This document shows positions 9,226 to 19,445 of a DNA stretch of 64,000 nt, one piece after another. The translations under genes were made by a program, and so were the position numbers. Position 1 is the stretch's first letter; the number at the start of each line of letters is the position of its first letter. This DNA is from Arsenophonus sp031446105. GTDB lineage: Bacteria > Pseudomonadota > Gammaproteobacteria > Enterobacterales > Enterobacteriaceae. The notes beneath the pieces were generated by a model. That model made no database searches, was not told where the DNA came from, and saw only the letters and a list, made by a program, of their open reading frames with translations. The stretch covers positions 434,001 through 498,000 of the forward strand of contig CP132907.1 in NCBI GenBank assembly GCA_031446105.1. Direction: 5' to 3'.

Positions 9226-10531
9226 TTGTGTATTTTTTTACTAATTTAATAAATATTTCACCCCTTTGTTCAAAATTGTGAAATTGATCAAAACTCGCAC
9301 AAGCTGGTGATAATAAGACAATATCACCAGATTTAACTTTTTTTATAATAACGCGTAAACATTGCTCTATTGTATCTAAAGATAAACTACCTTTTTTTAA
9401 TTTAGCTAATTTATTTCCATCATAACCAAAACAAAATAATTGAATATTTCTATCTGCAACATAAGATTTTAATTGTGAAAAATCTGCTGATTTTCCTTGT
9501 CCACCTAATAATAAATATAATTTACCTTTTATTTTTAAACTTTTTAAAGCTGCTTTTGTACTACTTATATTAGTTGATTTAGAATCATTAATATACTTAA
9601 TTCCTTTATGCTCATGTATTAATTGAAATCTATGTGGCAATCCTTTATATTTAGTTATTGCCATTAAACTTGATTTACGAGGAATTCTGATTGCATCCGA
9701 TAAAGCTAATGCCGCTAAAACATTTAAATAATTATGTTCTCCAATTAAATATATTTTTTTTATATCTATAATAGGTACACCTTTTATTTCTAATTTTTTA
9801 GTAAAAGTGTTCAATTTATGAGTTCCAGAGTTAATACCAAAACTTAAAGAAGATACATGACAAAAATCTAAAGGCCAAGTTTTGGGATCTTGCTTATTAA
9901 TAACAAAAAAATTAGCATTATTATAAATTCGTAACTTAGTTGCACAATATTCTGTAAATCCTCCTGGATAACGATCTATATGATCCTCAGTTATATTTAA
10001 TATAGTTGCTACCGTTGGTTTTAAACTAAATGTTGTTTCAAGCTGAAAACTAGAAAGTTCTAATACATAAAAATCGTATTTTTTATTTAATAATGTTAAA
10101 ACTGGAATACCAATATTACCACCAAGACCTACTCTAAAATTAGCAAATTTTGCAATTTCAGTAACCAATGTTGCAACAGTACTTTTTCCATTAGAACCTG
10201 TTATACAAATTAACGGTTTATTTATTTCTCGACAAAATATCTCAATATCACTAATAATTTCAATATTTTTAGAAGCTGCCATTTGTAATTCTAATGCATA
10301 AATAGATACACCAGGACTCACAACAATCAAATCGGCATTCATTAACCATTTTTTATTAAAACTACCACTATGCAACATTATTTTTTTAGATAAATTATCT
10401 TTGTATGGCGGGATTATTCTTGTATCTATTACACGTGGTATAATTTTACGAGCAAGAAAAAAGTTAACACAAGACAAACCTGTTTTACCCAGACCTACAA
10501 TAACAATTTTCATACCATAATAATTTACCAT
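9212..10531 (-). CDS. murD: UDP-N-acetylmuramoyl-L-alanine--D-glutamate ligase MurD
   Basis: Cytosolic Mur ligase adding D-Glu to UDP-MurNAc-L-Ala. From the ATG at 10531 it is 439 residues (E. coli 438) and begins MVNYYGMKIVIVGLGKTGLS, aligning to the E. coli N terminus. The frame stays open 20 codons upstream into mraY, but the ATG at 10531 lies 2 bp after the mraY stop and has AAAGGTG about 8 nt before it, so I chose it. The P-loop GSNGKST is at residues 112-118, followed by LELSSFQLE and the C-terminal SPACASFDQFHNFEQRG. Confidence 0.97.
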   Translation of the reverse strand: MVNYYGMKIVIVGLGKTGLSCVNFFLARKIIPRVIDTRIIPPYKDNLSKKIMLHSGSFNKKWLMNADLIVVSPGVSIYALELQMAASKNIEIISDIEIFCREINKPLICITGSNGKSTVATLVTEIAKFANFRVGLGGNIGIPVLTLLNKKYDFYVLELSSFQLETTFSLKPTVATILNITEDHIDRYPGGFTEYCATKLRIYNNANFFVINKQDPKTWPLDFCHVSSLSFGINSGTHKLNTFTKKLEIKGVPIIDIKKIYLIGEHNYLNVLAALALSDAIRIPRKSSLMAITKYKGLPHRFQLIHEHKGIKYINDSKSTNISSTKAALKSLKIKGKLYLLLGGQGKSADFSQLKSYVADRNIQLFCFGYDGNKLAKLKKGSLSLDTIEQCLRVIIKKVKSGDIVLLSPACASFDQFHNFEQRGEIFIKLVKKYTNVNF

Positions 10532-10533
10532 AA

Positions 10534-11616
10534 TTAACGCACCTTTAAGGTTATCAATCCAATTAATACTAATATCAATGATATAATCCAAAAACGTACA
10601 ATAACTCTAGGTTCTGGCCATCCCTTTAATTCATAATGATGATGAATAGGTGCCATACGAAAAATACGTTGCCCATAAATTTTAAATGAAACAACTTGTA
10701 AAATTACTGATAAAGTTTCAATAACAAAAACACCACCCATAATTAATAATAAAAATTCTTGTCTAATTAAAACTGCAATAGTTCCTAATGCTCCACCTAA
10801 TGCTAATGAACCAACATCACCCATAAAAACTCGTGCAGGATAAGTATTAAACCATAAAAATCCCAAACCAGATCCTACAATTGCAGAACAAACAATAACT
10901 AATTCAGCAGCATAATTAATATAAGGAATACTTAAATAATTAGAAAAATAAACATTACCTGTTGCCCAAGCTACTAAAGAAAAACCAAAAGCAATAAAAA
11001 CTGTTGGCATAATAGCTAACCCATCTAATCCATCAGTTAAATTAACTGCATTACTTGTTCCAACAATAACAAAATATGTTAATATAATATAAAAAAAACC
11101 AAGTTGAGGCATCAAATCTTTTAAAAAAGGTACAACAAATACAGTTACTGAAGTATTATTTCCGGTAATATATAGTATCAATGCTATACTTAAAGATAAT
11201 ATTGATTGCCAAAAATATTTCCAACGCGCAATTAAACCTTTACAATTTTTAGAAATAATTTTTTTATAATCATCTATAAACCCAATAATACCATAACCTA
11301 ATAAAATAAATAACACATACCAAATATAAGGATTATTTAACCTGGCCCATAAAAGTATTGAAATTAAAACAGAAAATAAAATTAATATACCTCCCATTGT
11401 AGGAGTACCGTTTTTACTAAAATGTGATTTTGGTCCTTTATTACGTACAATTTGACTTATTTGTAATTTTTTAAGATAAGTAATTAAATAATCTCCCATC
11501 AATAATGAAATACATAATGAAGTTAATAAACTGGTAATGGCCCGAAATGTTAAATAAAAAAAAAGATGAAATCCAGAAAAATACTGGATTAAATATTTAG
11601 CTAACCAAACTAACAT
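10534..11616 (-). CDS. mraY: Phospho-N-acetylmuramoyl-pentapeptide transferase MraY
   Basis: Integral membrane enzyme transferring phospho-MurNAc-pentapeptide to undecaprenyl phosphate to form lipid I. It has 360 residues, the same as E. coli, with about ten membrane segments. Diagnostic motifs are SHFSKNGTPTMGG, GFIDDYKKI (the aspartate pair), NAVNLTDGLDGLA, NTYPARVFMGDVGS and the histidine-rich MAPIHHHYELKGWPE. It overlaps the end of murF by 7 bp, which suggests translational coupling. Confidence 0.99.
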   Translation of the reverse strand: MLVWLAKYLIQYFSGFHLFFYLTFRAITSLLTSLCISLLMGDYLITYLKKLQISQIVRNKGPKSHFSKNGTPTMGGILILFSVLISILLWARLNNPYIWYVLFILLGYGIIGFIDDYKKIISKNCKGLIARWKYFWQSILSLSIALILYITGNNTSVTVFVVPFLKDLMPQLGFFYIILTYFVIVGTSNAVNLTDGLDGLAIMPTVFIAFGFSLVAWATGNVYFSNYLSIPYINYAAELVIVCSAIVGSGLGFLWFNTYPARVFMGDVGSLALGGALGTIAVLIRQEFLLLIMGGVFVIETLSVILQVVSFKIYGQRIFRMAPIHHHYELKGWPEPRVIVRFWIISLILVLIGLITLKVR

Positions 11617-12992
11617 AAAAAGTGCCTTTTTATAGAATTTACAATTTCTTCCATCCTTGTATTACGTGAACCCTTAATTAAAACAGAGACAATATCATGT
11701 TTTTTTATTAAAAAAATCAGTCTTTGCGTTAATTTTTCTTTAGAAGTAAAGTGTTCTCCAAAACAATTTTTTTGACTAATTAATATACTTTTGTATCCAA
11801 AACTTAAAACTATATTAATTTTCATATTGCAAATAGCTATACCAACTTTTTCATAATAAATGTTACTCTTATCTCCTAATTCATGCATATCACCAATAAC
11901 TAAAATACGATATTCAGGCATTTGAGATAAAACATCAGCAGCAACAATCATGGAACCTATATTAGCATTATAAGTATCATCTAAAATAATTTTTCCAGGT
12001 TTTAAAAAAATAGGATATAATCGACCAAATATAGATTTAACAGAAGACAATCCAATATTAATATCATCAAATGTTGCACCAACAGATATCGCTAATGCAC
12101 TAGCTGCTAAGGCATTAGAAATATTATGCTTACCAGGTAATGGTAAACATATTAGCATCAAACCTTTAGGAGTATGTAATTCAAATTTTGTATTAATAAA
12201 ATTTATAGAAATATTTTTTGCATAAAAATTAGAATTTTCTTGTTTAATAATAGAAAAAAAATAAATAGTTTGTTTATTATTACAGTAATGTTGCCAATTT
12301 TTCCAATCATGACTAGATAAATTAATAACAGCTGTACCATTTTTTTTTAATCCTTTAAAAATTTCTCCTTTAGCTTTAGCAATATTTTCTAATGAACCAA
12401 ACCCTTCTAAATGTGAAATAAATAAATTATTAACTAATACACTGTCTGGTTTAACAATATTAGTAATATATTGAATTTCACCAATATGATTAGCACCTAT
12501 TTCAATAACTAAATACTGATGTTTTTTAGTTAATTGAAATAATGTTAAGGCTACACCAATAAAATTATTATAATTACCAGGAGTAAAAAGTGTTTTTCCA
12601 CACTGAGATAAAATATTTGCTACCATATCCTTAACTGAAGTTTTACCAGAAGATCCTGTTATGGCAATTACTTTAGCTGTACTTTTTGATCGAACCCAAG
12701 CTGCTAATATCCCCATTGCTAGATATGTATCTTTAACAACTACTTGTGGACAGGAAACTATTACAGGACGATTAACTAATAATGCCACTACGCCCTTTTT
12801 TCTAATATTTTTTACAAAATCATGACCATCATAACGCATACCTTTTAATGCAATAAATAAAGAATTCAACGAATATTTACGGCTATCAGTTATTACTGAA
12901 TTACAAAAAAGATTATCTGCTTCATGATCATTAATATGGTATAAAATACCTTTTGTAAGAATAGAGATTTTTTTTAATGAAATTGAGATCAT
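11610..12992 (-). CDS. murF: UDP-MurNAc-tripeptide--D-alanyl-D-alanine ligase MurF
   Basis: Cytosolic Mur ligase adding the D-Ala-D-Ala dipeptide made by DdlB. It has 460 residues (E. coli 452). Visible are the N-terminal TDSRKYSLNSLFIALKG, the P-loop GSSGKT at 113-118, TPGNYNNFIGVALTLF, LVIEIGANHIGEI, LDDTYNANIGSM and the C-terminal VLIKGSRNTRMEE. It begins 4 bp after murE ends. Substitutions toward Lys, Asn and Ile are heavy in the variable parts, but no key motif is lost. Confidence 0.97.
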   Translation of the reverse strand: MISISLKKISILTKGILYHINDHEADNLFCNSVITDSRKYSLNSLFIALKGMRYDGHDFVKNIRKKGVVALLVNRPVIVSCPQVVVKDTYLAMGILAAWVRSKSTAKVIAITGSSGKTSVKDMVANILSQCGKTLFTPGNYNNFIGVALTLFQLTKKHQYLVIEIGANHIGEIQYITNIVKPDSVLVNNLFISHLEGFGSLENIAKAKGEIFKGLKKNGTAVINLSSHDWKNWQHYCNNKQTIYFFSIIKQENSNFYAKNISINFINTKFELHTPKGLMLICLPLPGKHNISNALAASALAISVGATFDDINIGLSSVKSIFGRLYPIFLKPGKIILDDTYNANIGSMIVAADVLSQMPEYRILVIGDMHELGDKSNIYYEKVGIAICNMKINIVLSFGYKSILISQKNCFGEHFTSKEKLTQRLIFLIKKHDIVSVLIKGSRNTRMEEIVNSIKRHFLC

Positions 12993-12996
12993 CGAG

Positions 12997-14487
12997 TTAA
13001 ATTACTCCCAATAATCGTGATACAGTTAAACGATCAGAATACTTTATACGACGTTTACCAATAATTTGATAACTTTCATGACCTTTACCGGCAATTAATA
13101 TTACATCATTAATACTGGCCTCCATAATTACACTAGTAATAGCTTCTAATCTATCTACAATTTTTTTAACCCTTTGTGTATTATTAAAACCAAGAAAAAT
13201 ATCATTTATAATTACTTTTGATTCTTCAGTACGTGGATTATCATCTGTTAATATTACAAAATCAGCATATTTTTCAGCTATGCTTCCCATCAATGCTCGC
13301 TTACTTTTATCACGATCACCACCACATCCAAATACACACCACAAAATACCAGTAAAATGTAAACGAACTCCAATTAATGCTTTTTTTAATGCATCAGGTG
13401 TATGAGCATAATCTACAATAACAATTGGATATTTTTTTGATTTAAAAACTTCCATACGACCATAAATTGGTTGCAAAAAAATTAAAGATTTTATAATCAT
13501 ATATAATGGATAACCTAACATTGACAATGTTGCTATAGCCAGCATAATATTATTAACATTAAAAACACCAATTAATGGACTTTTTAGTATATGTCTCCCC
13601 CAAATTGAATTAAAGCAAATAATAGTTCCATTTTTATGGTAATGTATTTTCTCTACTGATAACCAAGCTCCACGCCAATCTTTAGGTATTCTGTTCTTTA
13701 TTGAAACTGCACATGCTTTAGGAAGTTTTTTTAACCATTTTAAACCAATATCATCATCTATATTAATAACTTGTTTATCAGATTGATGAGTAGAAAATAA
13801 TAACCATTTTGCTTTTTCATAATTTTTCATATTACCATGATAATCAAGATGCTCATGACTTAAATTACTAAACAATGCAACTTTAAATGGAATAGAAGAA
13901 ACACGACTTTGTACTAAAGCATGAGATGATACTTCCATTGCCACAAAAGTAGCTTTTTTATCAACTAATAATTTTAAATCAGATTGTACATCAATTGCTG
14001 AACCTGTCGTATAATTTTTTGGTACAATTTTAGTTAATATTCCGTTACCAATCGTACCCATAACTGCACTAATTTCACCTAATCCTTGGGCTAATTGTGC
14101 TATTATATAACTAATAGTTGTTTTTCCATTTGTACCAGTTACACCAACTAATTGAAGTTTTTTTGCAGGATAATCATAAAATTTTTCAGCTAAAAGTGAT
14201 AAATAATTTTTCAAATCACTAATATAAATAATTGGAACATTATTTATATATTGAACAATTTCAGATTTTTTATTTTCTTCTTTTTCAGCAATAATTACAG
14301 ATGCACCCTTTTTTATTGCCTGAGAAATATATTTTCTTCCATCAGTTTTATGTCCCTTAACAGCTAAAAACAAATATCCAATTTTGACTTTACGACTATC
14401 GAGAGTTATTCCTCTTAATATTTTATTTGGCAATTTAAAGCCAATTAAAGGCAATAAATCTTGTAAATTACGATTTATTAATTTCAT
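12997..14487 (-). CDS. murE: UDP-MurNAc-L-Ala-D-Glu--meso-diaminopimelate ligase MurE
   Basis: Cytosolic Mur ligase that adds the third stem-peptide residue. It has 496 residues (E. coli 495). The N-terminal LDSRKVKIGYLFLAVKG, the P-loop GTNGKT at 118-123, MEVSSHAL and VDYAHTPDAL are clear. The DNPR motif (DDNPRTEES, about residue 415) indicates specificity for meso-diaminopimelate rather than lysine, so the wall is of the ordinary Gram-negative type. The start lies 20 bp inside the end of ftsI. Confidence 0.98.
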   Translation of the reverse strand: MKLINRNLQDLLPLIGFKLPNKILRGITLDSRKVKIGYLFLAVKGHKTDGRKYISQAIKKGASVIIAEKEENKKSEIVQYINNVPIIYISDLKNYLSLLAEKFYDYPAKKLQLVGVTGTNGKTTISYIIAQLAQGLGEISAVMGTIGNGILTKIVPKNYTTGSAIDVQSDLKLLVDKKATFVAMEVSSHALVQSRVSSIPFKVALFSNLSHEHLDYHGNMKNYEKAKWLLFSTHQSDKQVINIDDDIGLKWLKKLPKACAVSIKNRIPKDWRGAWLSVEKIHYHKNGTIICFNSIWGRHILKSPLIGVFNVNNIMLAIATLSMLGYPLYMIIKSLIFLQPIYGRMEVFKSKKYPIVIVDYAHTPDALKKALIGVRLHFTGILWCVFGCGGDRDKSKRALMGSIAEKYADFVILTDDNPRTEESKVIINDIFLGFNNTQRVKKIVDRLEAITSVIMEASINDVILIAGKGHESYQIIGKRRIKYSDRLTVSRLLGVI

Positions 14488-16240
14488 TTTTTTCTTTATT
14501 ATAAATTATTATTTCATTATTGTCACTTAATGCATCAGGCTCTATATTCATTAAACGCAAAACACTGCTCATAATACTTCCAAAAATTGGTGCTGAAACT
14601 GCACCACCATAATATTTTCCAGCAGTAGGTGTATCAACAATAACAACAAGCGCATATCTGGGATTACTAGCAGGTGCAACTCCAGCAGCATAAGCAATAT
14701 ATCGATTTATATAACGACCATTATTTCCAACTTTTTTTGTAGTACCTGTTTTAATTGCTATTCTATAACCTTTAACTGCAGCTTGAACTCCAACACCACC
14801 AGGTAATGCAACAGTTTCCATCATACGTACCGTTGTTCGTATAATTTTTTTAGGAAAAATACGAACACCCAATGATATCATCGATGGATCAATTTTTATA
14901 ATTGATAAAGGACGATAAATCCCAAAACTACCAATAGTTGCATAAACACGCGCTAACTGTAATGGTGTTACCATTAATCCATATCCAAAAGAAAAAGTAG
15001 CCTTTTCAAATTCAGACCATCGAATTTTTTTATCAGGAAAAATACCATTACTTTCTCCAACTAAACCTAAATTAGTTGGTTTACCTAATCCAAAACTAGA
15101 ATAAATATCTATCAATTCTTTTATAGGAATTAATAATGCTAACTTTGAAACACCTACATTACTGGATTTTTGTAAGATACCAGTAATAGATAATTTATCA
15201 TAGCTTGAAACATCTTTAATTACATGACCATTTATCATATAATTTTTAGTATTTAATACAGTATTTTCTTTAATAATTCCTTTATTTAAAGCAGATAAAA
15301 TAACCATTGGCTTAACTGTAGAGCCAGGTTCAAATAAATCAGTAATTGCACGATTTCTCATAAATTCGATTGGAGTATTAATAAGATTATTTGGATTATA
15401 AGATGGGCTGTTAGCCATAGCTAATATTTCACCGGTATTGATATCAATTAAAATACCAATTGCAGATTCTGCTCGATGTTTTCGCAAACTACGCGTTAAT
15501 TCACGATAAATCAAAGATTGTATACGTATATCAATACTCAATATCAAATCATGTGCTATTTTACTATCAATAAATGAAATATTTTCTATTATTCCTCCAT
15601 CACGATCTTTACGTATTTTTTTTTGTCCTGGTAATCCAGCTAACAAATGATTAAAACTTTTTTCTACTCCTTCAATTCCTTGACCATCAATATTAGTAAT
15701 ACCAATTAAATGAGCTGTTACTGAACCAAATGGATAATAACGACGAGATTCTTTACGCAAGTAAACACCTGTAATTTTTAGTTCTTTAATATATTCAGCT
15801 ACAGATTGATTTACTTGTCGAGCTAAATAAACAAAACGGCTTTTATAATTAAAACAAATTTTATAATTAATATATATTAATGAAAGTTTAAGTTCTTGTG
15901 CTAATACTTTCCAACGTTTGTCTTTAATAAAAATACTATTTTTAAGAATTATTTTTGGATCAACCCAAATAGCATAAACTGGAACACTTACTGCTAATTG
16001 ACGACCTTGACGATCTTTAATCATACCACGCACAGCATTTATTTTCTGTACTCTAAGGGAACGCATATTACTTTCTTTTACTAATTTTTCTGGATTAATA
16101 ATTTGTAAATAAGTAATACGTATAACTAATCCAATTAAAATTAAACCTATACTAATATACAACAAAAAAAATCGCCATTTGACATATCTGACTTTTTTTT
16201 TGTACAATCTTTTATAATTCAAGGAATATAAAAATTTCAT
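14468..16240 (-). CDS. ftsI: Septal peptidoglycan transpeptidase FtsI (PBP3)
   Basis: Class B penicillin-binding protein that crosslinks septal peptidoglycan with FtsW. The 590 residues (E. coli 588) have a short cytoplasmic tail, one membrane anchor at about residues 23-46, a dimerisation domain and a transpeptidase domain. Active-site motifs are STVK with Ser307 (the E. coli number), SSN (KSSNVGVSKLA) and KTGT (IKTGTTKKVG). The 3' end overlaps murE by 20 bp, and ftsL ends 14 bp upstream. Confidence 0.98.
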   Translation of the reverse strand: MKFLYSLNYKRLYKKKVRYVKWRFFLLYISIGLILIGLVIRITYLQIINPEKLVKESNMRSLRVQKINAVRGMIKDRQGRQLAVSVPVYAIWVDPKIILKNSIFIKDKRWKVLAQELKLSLIYINYKICFNYKSRFVYLARQVNQSVAEYIKELKITGVYLRKESRRYYPFGSVTAHLIGITNIDGQGIEGVEKSFNHLLAGLPGQKKIRKDRDGGIIENISFIDSKIAHDLILSIDIRIQSLIYRELTRSLRKHRAESAIGILIDINTGEILAMANSPSYNPNNLINTPIEFMRNRAITDLFEPGSTVKPMVILSALNKGIIKENTVLNTKNYMINGHVIKDVSSYDKLSITGILQKSSNVGVSKLALLIPIKELIDIYSSFGLGKPTNLGLVGESNGIFPDKKIRWSEFEKATFSFGYGLMVTPLQLARVYATIGSFGIYRPLSIIKIDPSMISLGVRIFPKKIIRTTVRMMETVALPGGVGVQAAVKGYRIAIKTGTTKKVGNNGRYINRYIAYAAGVAPASNPRYALVVIVDTPTAGKYYGGAVSAPIFGSIMSSVLRLMNIEPDALSDNNEIIIYNKEKNEINKS

Positions 16241-16254
16241 TTATATAATAAAAA

Positions 16255-16572
16255 TTATTTTTCAATTACAATATTTTCTTGTATCGGATCTACATGTATC
16301 ATTTGTAATTTTTCTTTAGAAATACGCTCAATACGACTATAATTTCCTAGTACATTCTCCTCTAAAATTAAATTACGCCATTCGATATCTAAAGATTCTT
16401 TTTCTGTTAAAATAATATTTTTATGTATTATTAATATTCGAGTTTTATGACTAACAATTATTACTAAAATCGCTGATATCATGATAATTATTAACAAAAT
16501 TAATTGAATATTTCCATACTGGAAAATATCATTTTTAATAATTTTAATTAAATTATCTGTTTTTGATACCAT
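16255..16572 (-). CDS. ftsL: Cell division protein FtsL
   Basis: Small bitopic inner-membrane protein of the FtsQ-FtsB-FtsL complex. The N terminus is short, with one hydrophobic helix at about residues 20-43. A coiled-coil region contains LDIEWRNLILEENVLGNYSR and the end HVDPIQENIVIEK is nearly identical to E. coli. I start at the ATG at 16572 (MVSKTDN). One codon earlier is a TTG, but the ATG has GGA about 9 nt upstream. At 105 residues it is shorter than E. coli (121), all missing from the cytoplasmic tail. It lies between rsmH and ftsI. Confidence 0.93.
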   Translation of the reverse strand: MVSKTDNLIKIIKNDIFQYGNIQLILLIIIMISAILVIIVSHKTRILIIHKNIILTEKESLDIEWRNLILEENVLGNYSRIERISKEKLQMIHVDPIQENIVIEK

Positions 16573-16577
16573 CAAAA

Positions 16578-17534
16578 TTATTCCAAAATTTCAGCACACC
16601 GTAAAATAGAACTTCTTGCTCTTGGATTTTTAAAAATTTCTTCTTGAGTCGGTTTTATTTTACCTAACATTTTTAGAACCGGATTGGTACTTATCATTTT
16701 TAATTCTATCTCAGTTAATGGTATTTTTTCGAGAAAATATGACCTCTTACTATGTTTTTGCATAAAACGTTTTACTAATCTATCTTCTAATGAATTAAAA
16801 CTAATAACAGATAACCTTCCTTTAGGTGCTAATATATTTAATGCATTTTCTAATAATATTTTTATTTCTTCTAATTCATTATTAATATAAATACGAATAG
16901 CTTGAAATGTTCTAGTTGCTGGATGTTTACAATGTTTTTTAAATGGAACAATTCTTATTATTAATTCTGATAATTGTTTTGTTTGAGTTAATACTGTTTT
17001 TTTTGAGTAATGATTATGAAAAAAAATAGCTTTAGCAATTTTTTTTGAAAATCTTTCTTCACCGTATGTTTTTAATACCCAAGCAATATCTAACTCGGAA
17101 GCTCTCATTAACCATGAAGCTGCAGATTGACCTTTTTTAGGATTCATTCTCATATCCAATGGACCATTTTTTAAAAAAGAAAAACCTCTTTTTGGATCAT
17201 CTAATTGTGGTGATGAAACACCTAAATCTAAAAGTAATCCATCAATTTTTCCTATTAATCCTTTTTTTTTAATTAACGATGATAATTGAGAAAAATTTAT
17301 ATGTTTTACAGAAAATCTAATATCATTAATAATATTTTTAGCGATCATTATTGCTGTAGGATCCCGATCTATTGCTATGAGACGTCCTTTCTGACCTAAT
17401 TTAGAAAGTATTAGTTTAGAATGTCCTCCTCTGCCAAAAGTAGCATCTATATAAATTCCATTTTTTTTTATTTGTAATCCATTAACTGCTTCTTCTAGAA
17501 GAACAGTGATATGTGATAATTTATAATTTATCAT
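16578..17534 (-). CDS. rsmH: 16S rRNA (cytosine-1402-N4)-methyltransferase RsmH
   Basis: SAM-dependent methyltransferase acting on C1402 of 16S rRNA. From the ATG at 17534 it is 318 residues (E. coli 313) and begins MINYKLSHITVLLEEAVNGL, matching the family. An in-frame TTG four codons earlier is the less likely start. Marks are the SAM-binding DATFGRGGHS at about residues 30-39, DGLLLDLGVSSPQLDDPKRG, FQAIRIYINNELE, and the C-terminal NPRARSSILRCAE. It is the first gene of the dcw run here. mraZ, which precedes it in E. coli, is absent. A TATAAT on the minus strand at 17559-17564 may be the -10 box of a cluster promoter, but no good -35 is visible. Confidence 0.97.
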   Translation of the reverse strand: MINYKLSHITVLLEEAVNGLQIKKNGIYIDATFGRGGHSKLILSKLGQKGRLIAIDRDPTAIMIAKNIINDIRFSVKHINFSQLSSLIKKKGLIGKIDGLLLDLGVSSPQLDDPKRGFSFLKNGPLDMRMNPKKGQSAASWLMRASELDIAWVLKTYGEERFSKKIAKAIFFHNHYSKKTVLTQTKQLSELIIRIVPFKKHCKHPATRTFQAIRIYINNELEEIKILLENALNILAPKGRLSVISFNSLEDRLVKRFMQKHSKRSYFLEKIPLTEIELKMISTNPVLKMLGKIKPTQEEIFKNPRARSSILRCAEILE

Positions 17535-19445
17535 AAGTTTTATCAAAAAAAAATTAAAATTATATAATACAAGTTTTTACTTAAAACATTGTTGAAATAT
17601 ATTTATTTTTTTATAAAAAATAAAAATCAAATATATTAATATAATATTTTTTAAATAACATATTTAATTTTTAATTTATATATATTAATATTTTTTTATT
17701 TTAAATCTAAAATTTATAAAGATATAAATATGATAAACAATTTTTTTATATTAATTATTTTTTCTTATAATAAATTTTTAAGTAATTAATAGTTATTTAT
17801 GAAATGATTTTTAATAATATACAAGAAATTTGTTAAAAATACATAAAAAATTACAAATTCCAAAAAAAATAAAATCAACAAAAAAAACATATTGATTTTT
17901 TATTTTATATCAATATTTTATTAAAAATAAAGTATTTCAAGTATATAATCATTTAATTGCAAATAAAATTAAAAAAAAATTAAAAAAAAATAAAATTATA
18001 ATTAATTGTTATTATAAAATTTTTGAAAGTATTAATAAACTATTCTAAATAAAATATAAAAAATAATATAAAATTCAATATTTTTATAAAATATTTTTTA
18101 CAAAAAATATCTTTATTTTATTATTAAAAATTAAAAAATATTTTTTAAAAATAAACTATAGAAATATTATAAATAATTTTATAACTTTTATTTCTGAAAT
18201 TATATTTTGCATTTCTTAAAACATAAAATATACTCTAAATATATTAATGCGTATTAATTTAATGCATATTAATTATAAAAAAATTTTAATATATTATTTA
18301 ATACATAATATTTTAATAAAAAATATTTAAAGATATCTTCTTAAATGAAATATAAGTTTTTATTTTTTAATCATGCAATTTAAAAAATAATCTATTTAAA
18401 ATAAATTAAAATTTAAAAAACATAAAAAATCATATTAGAAAATCTTATAATTTTTATTTTCATTTTTTGCATTTACAAAAAAATAAAAAAATATTAAATA
18501 ATTTTTAAATTATTAATACCTATAAATAATAAAATTTTAAAAAAATTTATGAACAATTATTTCTTCTAGCATAATTAATTTATTTTATAAAAAAAATATT
18601 CAACAAAATTTTTTTGTTTTTTATAATAAACACAAAATAATCTAATAATAAAAATCCTAAATATTTATATATTTTTTTAAAAATATAAATTTAATATCTC
18701 AATAAACTATCTATATTAAATATATTTTATGCCAATCACATAAGAAAATTATTTAAATTAAAAAAATAATAAAAAATAATTGATTTTTTTAGAATATAAG
18801 TTCTGCTTTTCTAAAGCATTGCAAATATCAAAATAAAAATAGTATTATTAATTTTTAAAAAAATATTATTTTTATCTTTATTTATTATAGAAAATTTATT
18901 AAATAAAGTTAACAAACTATTTTTTATTTATCTGCTTTTAACTAAAAATTTTGTTATAACTAAAAATATATAAAATATTTCTTATCTATATTTTATTTTT
19001 CTTTTGTAAAAAACTATCTATTTTAAAAAAATATCAATTTATTTTTAAATTAATATCTTATCAATAGATTTTTAATATAAAATATATTAACAAATATAAT
19101 TTTTAAAATTATTGATTACATCTTAATTTTAAACCTTAATTTACAGAAAATTTTTATAAAAAATATTTTTTTAATAAAGTTAAATAAAATTTAATACTGA
19201 TATTTTTTTAATTGCAAATATTAATTAAGAAACTATACTTTAATGATTATGCAAAAAACACAACTAAATGTTTTTTATAAAAAATTTTTATATTAATGTA
19301 AGAATATAAAAAAAATTAATTAACATCATTAAGAAAATAAATACAAAAAATAAAAAAATAATAATATAAATATTTAGTCACTATAATTCTAAAAAATATA
19401 TTTTTTAATAAATTATTTTTTTAAAAAAAAGAGAAGTTTTATATT
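17535..19445. other. 1.9 kb A+T-rich spacer between rsmH and pssA, no gene seen
   Basis: This is the divergent gap between the start of the dcw cluster (minus strand) and pssA (plus strand). No frame of convincing composition is visible on either strand, and no mraZ-like sequence remains next to rsmH. The only structured items I noticed are a tandem 15-bp near-duplication at 18244-18273 and a short inverted repeat (9-bp arms, 2-nt loop) around 18090-18110. The promoters for both flanking genes must lie inside it. Confidence 0.6.
18244..18273. repeat. Tandem pair of 15-bp near-palindromic units
   Basis: Positions 18244-18258 and 18259-18273 are directly adjacent copies of a 15-bp unit (TTAATGCGTATTAAT and TTAATGCATATTAAT) that differ at one base. 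Each unit is close to a palindrome. They include three of the few G or C bases in the area. No function is known. Operator-like spacing is possible, but so is simple duplication. Confidence 0.55.
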
